DNA of 7,185 nucleotides from Acidimicrobiaceae bacterium (lineage in GTDB: Bacteria > Actinomycetota > Acidimicrobiia > Acidimicrobiales > RAAP-2). Shown here piece after piece: positions 1-6,500 of the stretch (its first letter is position 1; every line of letters begins with the position of its first letter). The stretch is from positions 1 to 7,185 of the forward strand of contig PLSY01000230.1 in assembly GCA_003164275.1 (NCBI GenBank). Reading direction: 5' to 3'. The notes beneath the pieces are model-generated. The model was not told the origin of the DNA. It searched no databases and was given only the letters and a program-made list of their open reading frames with translations. A program made the position numbers and the translations under genes.

Positions 1-1232
1 TCCGCCCGGCGAATGCTCTGGATAATCTGTCCCGGCATGGCGCCGATGTAGGTGCGGCGATAGCCGCGGATCTCCGCCTCGTCGTGCACGCCGCCGAGGG
101 CCACCCGCACGAAGGAACGCCCGAGGGCACGGGCGACGGACTCCCCGAGCGATGTCTTGCCGACCCCGGGGGGGCCGACCAGGGCCAAGATGGCACCCGC
201 CCCGCGTCCGGAGACGGGGGCCAGGCCCCGCTCTGACTGAAGCTTGCGAACGGCCAGGTGCTCGAGGATCCGGTCTTTCACGTCGGCCAGTCCGTCGTGG
301 TCCTCGTCGAGGATCCGCGACGCCTCATCGATGTCAAGCCTGTCCTCTGACTGCTCGCCCCAGGGGAGTTCGAAGACAGTGTCGAGCCACGTCCGGATCC
401 AGCCGTGCTCGGGATTCTGCTCGCTCATGCGCTCGAGCTTGTCGATCTCGCGCTCGACCGCCTTGTGGGCGGCCTCGGGCAGGTCCCGCCCGGCCAGCTT
501 GGCTCGGTAGTCGTCGGGCTCGTCCTCGCTGTCCGACCCGATCTGGCCGAGCTCTTTTTTGATGGACTCGAGTTGCCGGCGGAGGAGGAACTCGCGTTGC
601 GTCTTTTCCATGCCCTCTTCGACGTCGGTCTTGATGCGCTCGCGCAAGGTGATGTCGGCCAGAACCTCACGGGCCCAGGCGACCACCAGGCGGAGTCGGT
701 CGGCCACGTCAATGGTCTCTAGGACCTCGACCTTCTGGGCCAGGCTCAGGTCAGGGGAGTAGCCCGCCATGTCGGCCACCCGGCTCGGCTCGGTCACGTC
801 TCCGAGCCGCTCGGCGATGCGCCCAGCACCCCTGCTCAACAGGATGTTCTCCAGGACCGCACGGTATTCACGGGCCAGCTCGTGGGCCTCTTCGGAAGCC
901 TCGGGCTCGACCAGGGTCTCGACCTCCACCCACAGGGCTTGGCCGGTGCCGGGCACGGCGGTGCCGAGGCTGGCGCGCTCGACCCCGCGGACGGCCACGG
1001 CGGGCATGCCGCCGGGAAGGTCACCTCGTTCCATCACCTCGGCGACCACGCCGACCGACGCATAGCGACCGTCGATGAACGGGACGATGACGAAGTGGCC
1101 ACCGGCCGCCTCGGCCGCCTCGGCCGCCGCCTTGGCCTCGTCGGACTCGAGGGCCATGGTGAAGACCATGCCCGGGAGGACCACGCCCGACGTCAGGGGC
1201 AGTAAGGGGAGATTCTCGTTCAGTTTGTCCAT
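1..1232 (-). CDS. lon: ATP-dependent protease Lon (LonA type), N-terminal part, cut by window edge
   Basis: Lon is a cytoplasmic AAA+ serine protease that unfolds and degrades misfolded and regulatory proteins. The frame is open for 410 codons from the ATG at 1232-1230 and runs off the left edge. Residues 8-22 ([15 protein letters not shown]) are the typical start of the Lon N-terminal substrate-binding domain. Residues about 213-229 ([17 protein letters not shown]) match the conserved helix between the N domain and the ATPase. The Walker A motif GPPGVGKT is at 353-360, followed by [11 protein letters not shown] (380-390) and the pore loop YIGAMPG (395-401). Walker A position agrees with E. 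coli Lon. The start is supported by a GGAGG five bases upstream. Walker B, sensors and the Ser-Lys protease domain, roughly the second half of a usual 770-820 residue Lon, lie outside the window. Tyr391 replaces the usual His of RGHRRTY. The gene is divergent from the potassium channel. Identity is near certain; activity cannot be judged without the missing half. Confidence 0.97.
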   Translation of the reverse strand, partial: MDKLNENLPLLPLTSGVVLPGMVFTMALESDEAKAAAEAAEAAGGHFVIVPFIDGRYASVGVVAEVMERGDLPGGMPAVAVRGVERASLGTAVPGTGQALWVEVETLVEPEASEEAHELAREYRAVLENILLSRGAGRIAERLGDVTEPSRVADMAGYSPDLSLAQKVEVLETIDVADRLRLVVAWAREVLADITLRERIKTDVEEGMEKTQREFLLRRQLESIKKELGQIGSDSEDEPDDYRAKLAGRDLPEAAHKAVEREIDKLERMSEQNPEHGWIRTWLDTVFELPWGEQSEDRLDIDEASRILDEDHDGLADVKDRILEHLAVRKLQSERGLAPVSGRGAGAILALVGPPGVGKTSLGESVARALGRSFVRVALGGVHDEAEIRGYRRTYIGAMPGQIIQSIRRA

Positions 1233-1237
1233 GATTT

Positions 1238-1242
1238 CCTCC
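1238..1242 (-). promoter_or_regulatory. lon ribosome-binding site
   Basis: The minus strand reads GGAGG, a full anti-16S match, with five bases (AAATC) before the lon ATG. This fixes the lon start at 1232. Confidence 0.85.
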
Positions 1243-1262
1243 AGATGTCTCCAGCAGAATGT

Positions 1263-1271
1263 TGTGGATAA
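1263..1271 (-). promoter_or_regulatory. Perfect DnaA-box match upstream of lon
   Basis: The minus strand reads TTATCCACA, identical to the strong E. coli DnaA box consensus. It lies about 30 bp upstream of the lon start, so it could overlap the lon promoter or 5' leader. It is flanked by a 5-bp inverted repeat (TGTTG, nine bases, CAACA on the plus strand, 1262-1280 region). A single box is not an origin. DnaA does act as a transcription factor at single boxes in other bacteria, but binding here is inference. Confidence 0.4.
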
Positions 1272-1354
1272 CTCAACAAGGAAATCGAACGTGTATTCCC
1301 CTCATCTGGACCGGCCCTTCCAGAAACCGAGGATTGGGCCGACACTGCACCGAA

Positions 1355-1368
1355 CCGAAACATTTCGG
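1355..1368. repeat. 6+6 bp palindrome, possible operator of the channel gene
   Basis: CCGAAA and TTTCGG are perfect inverted arms separated by CA. The element lies about 40 bp upstream of the channel start, between the divergent genes. Its short spacer suits a dimeric DNA-binding protein better than an RNA hairpin. No regulator family is recognised from the motif. Confidence 0.35.
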
Positions 1369-1405
1369 CAATGGGCAGGAAATGCAGGTAGGGCAGCATA
1401 CGGGG

Positions 1406-3190
1406 ATGGATCTGTCGGAGGTGGCCAACTGGCGAGGCCACGTCATCGTCTGCGGTCTTTCGGGCGTCGGTCTTCGTACCGTCGAGCAGCTCAACCAGGC
1501 CGGCGTGATGGTGGCGGTCCTGGACGACGAGCCCCACCAACGCCTAGTCCGGGTGGTCGAGGGATGGGACGTCCCGTACATCGTGGGCAGCACCAGGGTC
1601 AGCGGCAGCCTGGACAGGGCCGGCATCGCCGGGGCCCGGGCCGTGGTCTGTGCCGAACGCACCGAGGTCCAGACGCTCGAGACCTCACTCCTGATCAGCG
1701 AGCTCCGCCCGGACATCCGGGTGGTGGTCCAGCTGGCCAACGCCGCCGTCGGTGCCGCGGTGACCCAGGTCACCGGCCCCGGCACCGTCCTCGACGTGGC
1801 CGCCTTGGCCGCCCCGTCGATCGTCGAGGCATGCCTCGGTGACGACCACTACCAGATCGAGTTCGGCGGCACCCGCTTCGTGACCGCCGAGGTGGACGTC
1901 GAGCGCTATGCCTCCCTGCGGGCCCTGATCGGAGCACTGGCCCCGATCGCCGTCGTCCCGGTCGACGGCTCGGCGACCGTCGCCTGCCCGGGCCGCGACC
2001 ACATGGTGCACATCGGTGACCAGGTCACCGTGCTCGGCACCGAACAGGAGTTGGCCGAGGCCGACCTCGGGGTGAAAGCGGCCGACAATCCGGCCCTCCA
2101 GGCCCGTCACAGCACCAAGCCCAACCTCATCCGACGGTTCACCGCGGTGGTCGGCTCGGACGCCAACAGCACCTTCCGGTCGGCCATCGTCGCCGCCCTG
2201 ATCTTGGTGGTGGTCTCCACCATCATCCTGCGGGTCGGGTACCGGACCCCGAGCGGGGGCCATATGCATCTGATCGACGCCTTGTACTTCACCGTCGAGA
2301 CGATCTCGACCGTCGGGTTCGGTGACTTCTCCTTCGCCGCCCAGTCAGTCCCCATGACCATCTTCGGGATCTTCCTCATCGCCGCCGGAGCGACCCTGCT
2401 CACCACCGTGTTCGCCTTGATCACCAACCTGTTGGTCTCCTGGCGGATCGAGCAGACCCTGGGGCGGACCCAACTGGTGGGCATGCAGGACCACGTGGTC
2501 GTCATCGGGCTCGGCTCGGTCGGCATCCGGGTGCTCGAGGGCCTCCGGGCCGAGGGACGCGAAGTGGTGGTGGTCGAGCGCAATGAGAACAACCGCTACC
2601 TGAATCAGGCCCGCGCCCTCGGGGCGGCCGTGTTGTTCGGGGACTCGACCCAACGCCAGACCCTGGAGCTGGCCAATGTCCACTCGGCCTCGGCCGTCGC
2701 CGTGTTGACCAGCGATGACCTGACCAACATCGAGACCGGACTGGCCGTGCGCGACTACCTAGGAGACGCCTGGCTGACCGTGCCCGTCGTCCTCCGGGTC
2801 TTCGACCGCGACCTCGGCCACACCGTGGAGCACCACTTCGGCTTCCGACACGTGCGCTCCACCTCGGCCCTCGCCGCCCCCCAGTTCGTCGGTGCTGCCC
2901 TGGGCCTCGACATCCTCGGCTCGTTCATCGTCGGCCAGGAGACCTTCCTAGTCGGAAGGCTGTCCATTGCCCCGGGACGGGGGCTCGATGGTCTGGCCAT
3001 GCTCGACCTCCCGGCCCAGACCCGGGTCATCGCCCTCAGCCGGGCGGCCGACGGCGGTCGCCTCGAATACCCGCCGCGGCGCGACACCCGGTTCGCCCCC
3101 GGTGACCAGGCCTACGTGCTCGGTCCGTATGACGAGCTCATGCGGGTCCTGCTGCACGAATTCGAAGGGGACGTGGGCGCCGCCACCTGA
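1406..3190 (+). CDS. Potassium channel with RCK-pore-RCK architecture
   Basis: A predicted inner-membrane K+ channel, 594 residues. In order: RCK/TrkA-N Rossmann domain (about 11-145, starting GHVIVCGLSGVG); RCK-C domain (about 153-214, ending GDQVTVLG); TM1 (259-277); pore helix and filter FTVETISTVGFGD (295-307), where TVGFG is the K+ selectivity signature; TM2 (315-344); second TrkA-N domain (362-about 450, DHVVVIGLGSVG with the acidic Glu391 after VVVV); second RCK-C domain (514-586). Both RCK modules should be cytosolic and bind nucleotides or ions that gate the pore. The first RCK has GLSGVG where the second has the standard GxGxxG, so its ligand may differ. Start choice: ATG 1406 has AGGTAGGG at 1386-1393, a long spacing; ATG 1382 is in frame but its AGGA is only one base away. 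The frame is open further upstream to 1259 without domain support. The gene is monocistronic as far as seen, divergent from lon. Channel identity is firm; the start is less sure. Confidence 0.93.
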   Translation: MDLSEVANWRGHVIVCGLSGVGLRTVEQLNQAGVMVAVLDDEPHQRLVRVVEGWDVPYIVGSTRVSGSLDRAGIAGARAVVCAERTEVQTLETSLLISELRPDIRVVVQLANAAVGAAVTQVTGPGTVLDVAALAAPSIVEACLGDDHYQIEFGGTRFVTAEVDVERYASLRALIGALAPIAVVPVDGSATVACPGRDHMVHIGDQVTVLGTEQELAEADLGVKAADNPALQARHSTKPNLIRRFTAVVGSDANSTFRSAIVAALILVVVSTIILRVGYRTPSGGHMHLIDALYFTVETISTVGFGDFSFAAQSVPMTIFGIFLIAAGATLLTTVFALITNLLVSWRIEQTLGRTQLVGMQDHVVVIGLGSVGIRVLEGLRAEGREVVVVERNENNRYLNQARALGAAVLFGDSTQRQTLELANVHSASAVAVLTSDDLTNIETGLAVRDYLGDAWLTVPVVLRVFDRDLGHTVEHHFGFRHVRSTSALAAPQFVGAALGLDILGSFIVGQETFLVGRLSIAPGRGLDGLAMLDLPAQTRVIALSRAADGGRLEYPPRRDTRFAPGDQAYVLGPYDELMRVLLHEFEGDVGAAT

Positions 3191-3257
3191 GCCTCCGGTG
3201 CCGGGAACAATCCCAATTGAGACAGTTTGATGACAATTCATCCCAAAAGCATCCGAA

Positions 3258-3301
3258 GTTTGGCTTCCGTTCACCTCTGGTTGGGTTCCGGTTTACCTGC
3301 C
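3258..3301 (+). promoter_or_regulatory. PHO box: four 11-bp direct repeats upstream of pstS
   Basis: Four contiguous 11-mers are read head to tail: GTTTGGCTTCC (3258), GTTCACCTCTG (3269), GTTGGGTTCCG (3280) and GTTTACCTGCC (3291). All four share GTT at positions 1-3 and T at position 8; units two and four share GTTYACCT. Streptomyces PHO boxes are 11-bp direct repeats with core GTTCACC bound by phosphorylated PhoP, which activates pstS under phosphate starvation. Unit length, core, number and position before pstS all agree. A possible -10 element, TACGGT, is at 3307-3312, but it is weak. The repeats are seen directly; PhoP binding is inferred from the Streptomyces model. Confidence 0.8.
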
Positions 3302-3401
3302 CTCAGTACGGTCCCTGTGGGACGTCCGATACGTCCACGAACCCGGGTCGCAGTGCGGCCGGGATCACACGACCGGCTTCAATACGGAGGTTCAGATACC
3401 A
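3302..3401 (+). other. Probable pstS 5' leader with short hairpin
   Basis: About 100 nt between the PHO box and the pstS start. It holds a 5-bp stem with 3-nt loop (GTCCC-TGT-GGGAC, 3311-3323), an overlapping palindrome GGACGTCC (3320-3327) and a 9-bp-spaced direct repeat of ACGTCC (3322 and 3331). No known riboswitch fold was recognised. The transcription start is not known, so part of this stretch could be promoter. Confidence 0.3.
3386..3390 (+). promoter_or_regulatory. pstS ribosome-binding site, supports a GTG start
   Basis: GGAGG lies 11 bases before GTG 3402 and 23 bases before ATG 3414. Only the GTG is within usable distance, so it is chosen as the pstS start. Confidence 0.7.
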
Positions 3402-4571
3402 GTGGACGCAGACATGACCCCTCAGCCACGATCGGGCCGCAGACGGAAGAACACCCTTGTGGCGGCCGTCGGCCTGGTCGCCGCGGGATCGATCCTCGCC
3501 GCCGTCGGTTCGACGTCGGCCTACGCGGCGAGCGCCAACTCGGCCTATCTCGCCGCCGACCTGAAGGCACCGGCCGGAACCCTCCAGGCCGCAGGCTCGA
3601 CCTTCGTCCAGCCCTTCTTCACCAGTGCCTTCTACGCCTACACGGGCAAGAACTCGGGCCTCCAGATCAACTACCAGGGCGTCGGTAGTGGCCAGGGCAT
3701 CAGCTCGTTCCAGGCCGGCACGGTCAACTTCGCCGCATCCGACGTGCCCATGACCGCCTCCGACCTCGCCAAGGTGCCCGCCTCGTCGGGCCCGGTGATC
3801 CAGGTGCCCGACACCCTCGGTGGCGTGTCGATCTCCTACAACCTGCCGGGCGTGACCAAACAGCTGAAGCTCAACTCGGCCACGTTGGTCGGCATCTTCG
3901 AAGGCAACATCACCACCTGGAATAACCCGGCCATCAAGGCCACCAACCCGGGGGTCGCCCTGCCGGCCAAGACCATCGTCCCCGAGGTCCGGGCTGACAG
4001 CTCCGGCACCACCTACATCTTCACCGACTACCTGAACTCGTCGGGAGGAACCGGGGCCACGGCGTGGACCCTCGGCACCAACAAGACGATCGCCTGGCCG
4101 GCCTCGGCCGTGCAGTCACCGCACAACACCGGGGTGGCCGCCAGCATCAAGTCCACGCCGTACTCCATCGGCTACGTCGAGTTGGCCTACGCCATCCAGA
4201 ACAAGTTCACCTATGCCGCCATCAAGAACGCAGCTGGCGTCTACGTGACCCCGTCACTCAAGTCGGTGGCTGCTGACGCGGCGTCGAAGACGGGACTGTC
4301 GGCCACGAACTTCTCCATCGTGAACGGGCCGGGCAAGGGCAGCTACCCGATCTCGGGCTACAGCTGGGCCATCCTGTTGCAGAAGCAGACCAACGCCACC
4401 GTCGGTGCCGGCGTGGTCAAGGTCCTCGACTGGACGACCCACACCGGCGGAGGCCAGAGCCTGGCCGCCAGCTTGGACTATGTGCCCCTTCCCGCCGCCG
4501 TGCAACAGCAGGTGCGCACCGCGCTCCTGACCGTGAAGGGCTCGAACGGCAAGGCCCTGCTCACCAAGTGA
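3402..4571 (+). CDS. pstS: Phosphate ABC transporter substrate-binding protein PstS
   Basis: PstS binds inorganic phosphate outside the cytoplasmic membrane and delivers it to PstCA. The protein is 389 residues from the GTG start. A Sec-type signal peptide is visible: basic RRRK (13-16), hydrophobic stretch 18-36 and an AxA site (AYA, 40-42, or ASA, 43-45). The protein has no cysteine, so there is no lipobox, unlike the lipoprotein PstS of mycobacteria. Phosphate-binding motifs match the family: AGST (64-67), YQGVGSGQG with Ser96, FAASDVPM with Asp114, and VRADSSGTT with Arg197, Ser201, Gly202 and Thr203. The Arg-to-Ser spacing of four equals that of E. coli PstS (Arg135, Ser139). YPISGYSW (315-322 area) is the conserved C-lobe motif. 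It heads the pst operon, 40 nt before pstC, behind a PHO box. The family call is firm. Confidence 0.96.
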   Translation: MDADMTPQPRSGRRRKNTLVAAVGLVAAGSILAAVGSTSAYAASANSAYLAADLKAPAGTLQAAGSTFVQPFFTSAFYAYTGKNSGLQINYQGVGSGQGISSFQAGTVNFAASDVPMTASDLAKVPASSGPVIQVPDTLGGVSISYNLPGVTKQLKLNSATLVGIFEGNITTWNNPAIKATNPGVALPAKTIVPEVRADSSGTTYIFTDYLNSSGGTGATAWTLGTNKTIAWPASAVQSPHNTGVAASIKSTPYSIGYVELAYAIQNKFTYAAIKNAAGVYVTPSLKSVAADAASKTGLSATNFSIVNGPGKGSYPISGYSWAILLQKQTNATVGAGVVKVLDWTTHTGGGQSLAASLDYVPLPAAVQQQVRTALLTVKGSNGKALLTK

Positions 4572-4574
4572 GCC

Positions 4575-4582
4575 GCCCGGGC
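4575..4582. repeat. 8-bp GC palindrome in the pstS-pstC gap
   Basis: GCCCGGGC follows the pstS stop by three bases. It has no loop and no T tract, so it is not a convincing terminator. It could slow 3'-to-5' decay of a pstS transcript, but chance is likely in GC-rich DNA. Confidence 0.2.
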
Positions 4583-4599
4583 AACGACGCAGTGACAGT

Positions 4600-4603
4600 G
4601 AGG
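4600..4603 (+). promoter_or_regulatory. pstC ribosome-binding site
   Basis: GAGG lies eight bases before GTG 4612 and 14 bases before ATG 4618, which favours the GTG as the pstC start. Confidence 0.5.
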
Positions 4604-4611
4604 CGACGGCC

Positions 4612-5586
4612 GTGACCATGGCTGTCCAGACACCACGGGGAGGTGCGAGGCGCGGCGGGCGCCTCGCCCTCTCCAACGGTGTCTATCGGGGGCTGCTGGC
4701 CGCCGTGGTGGCTGTCTTCGTCGCTGTCGTCATCTGGTTCCTCGTCTCGCTCATCGTCCAGGCCCGGCCGGCGTTCTCGACGCTCGGCTTCTCCTGGATC
4801 ATCCAGAAGACCTGGGACCCGAACAGCAACAAGTTCGGCCTCCTGCCCTTCATCCTCGGCACCATCGAGACCACGGCCATCGCCATGGTGCTCGCCGTCC
4901 CCATCGGTCTGGGCACCGCGTTGAGCCTCGCCTACCTGGTGCCACACCGTCTGCGGCCCCCACTCTCCACGGCCGTCGAGCTGCTGGCCGCCGTCCCGAG
5001 CGTGGTCTACGGCCTGTGGGGGCTCATCGTCCTCGCCCCGCTCTTCCGTGAGCACGTCGAGCCTTTTCTGACCTCGGTGCTCGGGTGGACCGGACTGTTC
5101 AACGGGCCCGACCAAGGGGTCGGGCTCCTCCTCGCCGGTGTCATCTTGTTCGTCATGGTCCTCCCGACCATGGTCGCCATCTCCCGAGACGTCCTTGCCG
5201 TCGTCCCGAACGAGCAGGTCGAAGGAGCCATGGCCCTCGGTGCCACCCGCTGGCAGGTGTTGCGCAAGGTGGTGGTGCCCGGCGCCCGCACCGGGCTGCT
5301 CGGCGGGTTCACCCTGGCCACGGGCCGGGCGTTGGGCGAGACCGTCGCCGTCGCCCTGGTCATCGGCAACTCGCCCTACATCGCCCACTCGATCAAGAGC
5401 CCGGCCGCCACGTTGCCCTCATTGATCGTCAACAACTTCGGGGAGGCCACCGGTACCGAGCTCAGCGCCCTGTTCGGCGCCGGCCTCGTCCTGTTGGTCA
5501 TCGGGGTGGCCGTCAACGCTGTCGCCCGGATGCTCGTGCGGTCCACCTCTCGGGCCGCCGCCGCCGCCTCGGTGGCGGTGGCGTGA
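4612..5586 (+). CDS. pstC: Phosphate ABC transporter permease PstC
   Basis: PstC is one of the two membrane subunits of the PstSCAB importer and pairs with PstA to form the phosphate pathway. The protein is 324 residues with about six predicted TM segments; TM1 is near 25-50 and others near 80-107, 118-145, 169-190, 227-252 and 282-308. The ABC-permease EAA loop, which contacts PstB, is at about 201-232: EQVEGAMALGATRWQVLRKV, here with EGA and the conserved Gly210. GRALGETVAVALVIGN (238-253) is typical of PstC. The N-terminus is short and basic (RGGARRGGR). The tail is Ala-rich (STSRAAAAASVAVA). GTG 4612 is preferred by its Shine-Dalgarno spacing; ATG 4618 would remove only two residues. Its stop overlaps the pstA start by one base. 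The PstC rather than PstA call rests on gene order and on similarity to the family. Confidence 0.95.
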   Translation: MTMAVQTPRGGARRGGRLALSNGVYRGLLAAVVAVFVAVVIWFLVSLIVQARPAFSTLGFSWIIQKTWDPNSNKFGLLPFILGTIETTAIAMVLAVPIGLGTALSLAYLVPHRLRPPLSTAVELLAAVPSVVYGLWGLIVLAPLFREHVEPFLTSVLGWTGLFNGPDQGVGLLLAGVILFVMVLPTMVAISRDVLAVVPNEQVEGAMALGATRWQVLRKVVVPGARTGLLGGFTLATGRALGETVAVALVIGNSPYIAHSIKSPAATLPSLIVNNFGEATGTELSALFGAGLVLLVIGVAVNAVARMLVRSTSRAAAAASVAVA

Positions 5587-6500
5587 TGACGACCCTCAGC
5601 TTCGACGCCTCGTCCGACCCAATCCTCGAGCGACGGCGGCGCATCCAGAGCGTCGCCTCGGTCTCGCTCAAGCGACGCAAGGTCTACTCCAGGATCGCCA
5701 TCGGCATCTGCTGGCTGTTCTTGGCCGTCGCCATCGTCCCCCTGATCGCCGTGGTCTTCTACGTGGTCATCAAGGGCCTGCCCGCTTGGAGCGTGGACTT
5801 CTTCACCAAGGTCACCGTCCCCGAGGGCATCCCGGGCGGGGGAGTGTGGAACGCCATCGTCGGGACCATCGAGATCGGGGCCGTCGCCACCGCGGTGACC
5901 GTCCCCATCGGCCTGTTGTGCGGCCTCTTCTTGGCCGAGTCGGAAGGCAAAGTGGCGGCCACCATCCGCTTCTCGGCCGACGTCATGACGGGGGTTCCCT
6001 CCATCACCATCGGCATCTTCGGCTACATCGCCATCGTGAAGAACTTCGGCGGCTACAGCGGTCTTGCCGGAGCATTCGCCATCGGCATCATCATGCTGCC
6101 GGTGATCATGCGGGCCGGGGAGACGGCGATCCGGGGCGTGCCCGCCAATCTGAGCGAAGCGGCCTTCGCCCTCGGGGCGAGGAAGGCGGCCACCGCCCGC
6201 CGGGTGGTCCTTCCCGCCGCCTTGCCCGGCATCATCACCGGGGTCTTGTTGGCCATCGCCAGGGGGCTCGGGGAAACAGCCCCCTTGCTATTGACCATCT
6301 TTGGCAACCAGTATCTGCAGTGGAATCCCACCAAGCCGATGGAGGCGCTTCCGCTCGTCATCTATAACAACAGCAGCCAGCCCTATGCCGACCTGCTCCA
6401 AGTGGCCTGGGGGGCAGCGCTGCTGCTCATGGTCGTGGTGCTCATCTTGAGCATCGGGAGCCGAGTAGTTGCCAGCGTGTTGCAAAGGGAGAAACGATGA
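5586..6500 (+). CDS. pstA: Phosphate ABC transporter permease PstA
   Basis: PstA is the second membrane subunit of the phosphate importer. The protein is 304 residues. A basic cytosolic N-terminus (RRRRIQS, LKRRK) precedes TM1 at about 36-62. Further hydrophobic segments lie near 90-116, 132-151, 157-176, 211-226 and 271-294. The EAA loop is at 189-210, [22 protein letters not shown], with the canonical E191-A-A and Gly197, followed by the family motif [16 protein letters not shown] (225-240). The start ATG at 5586 shares its A with the pstC stop. GTG 5583 is in the same frame, just upstream, and would give a GTGA overlap, so the start could be one codon earlier. The end overlaps pstB by four bases. 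This coupling suggests matched synthesis of the two permeases and the ATPase. The same frame stays open far upstream inside pstC, but that part is not PstA-like. Confidence 0.95.
   Translation: MTTLSFDASSDPILERRRRIQSVASVSLKRRKVYSRIAIGICWLFLAVAIVPLIAVVFYVVIKGLPAWSVDFFTKVTVPEGIPGGGVWNAIVGTIEIGAVATAVTVPIGLLCGLFLAESEGKVAATIRFSADVMTGVPSITIGIFGYIAIVKNFGGYSGLAGAFAIGIIMLPVIMRAGETAIRGVPANLSEAAFALGARKAATARRVVLPAALPGIITGVLLAIARGLGETAPLLLTIFGNQYLQWNPTKPMEALPLVIYNNSSQPYADLLQVAWGAALLLMVVVLILSIGSRVVASVLQREKR
6486..6491 (+). promoter_or_regulatory. pstB ribosome-binding site inside pstA
   Basis: AGGGAG ends five bases before the pstB ATG and lies in the last codons of pstA. It supports ATG 6497 over the downstream in-frame ATG 6590. 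Confidence 0.65.

Noticed and set aside
1104..1128. Tandem 9-bp repeat GGCCGCCTC (2.8 copies) as a functional repeat
   Set aside because: It lies inside lon and simply encodes the Ala/Glu run AAAEAAEAA in a variable part of the N domain; low-complexity GC-rich coding explains it.
1270..1276. ACTCAA / TTGAGT as an HspR (HAIR) heat-shock operator for lon
   Set aside because: Only one half-site is present. The second half expected seven bases away is missing.
1259..1405. N-terminal extension of the channel from the ATG at 1259
   Set aside because: The extra 49 residues show no domain, overlap the intergenic regulatory elements and have no good ribosome-binding site.
3203..3214. GGGA-ACAA-TCCC hairpin after the channel stop, as a terminator
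   Set aside because: The stem is only 4 bp and no T tract follows; it cannot be called an intrinsic terminator. No other terminator was seen between the channel and pstS.
3229..3242. GATGA-CAAT-TCATC inverted repeat upstream of the PHO box
   Set aside because: Arms are 5 bp in the only AT-richer stretch of the region; a chance match is likely and no function is suggested.
3341..3348. ACCCGGGT palindrome in the pstS leader
   Set aside because: 8-bp palindromes of this composition are expected by chance in GC-rich DNA, and there is no loop or neighbouring copy.
4561..5388. Long minus-strand open frame opposite pstC (275 codons)
   Set aside because: Asp/Glu/Gly/Arg-rich composition is an antisense shadow of the GC-rich pstC gene; no ribosome-binding site or motif was found.
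5085..5585. Open frame upstream of and continuous with pstA, suggesting a longer PstA
   Set aside because: It overlaps the well-supported pstC frame, is Arg/Pro/Gly-rich as expected for an off-frame reading of GC-rich DNA, and has no PstA similarity.
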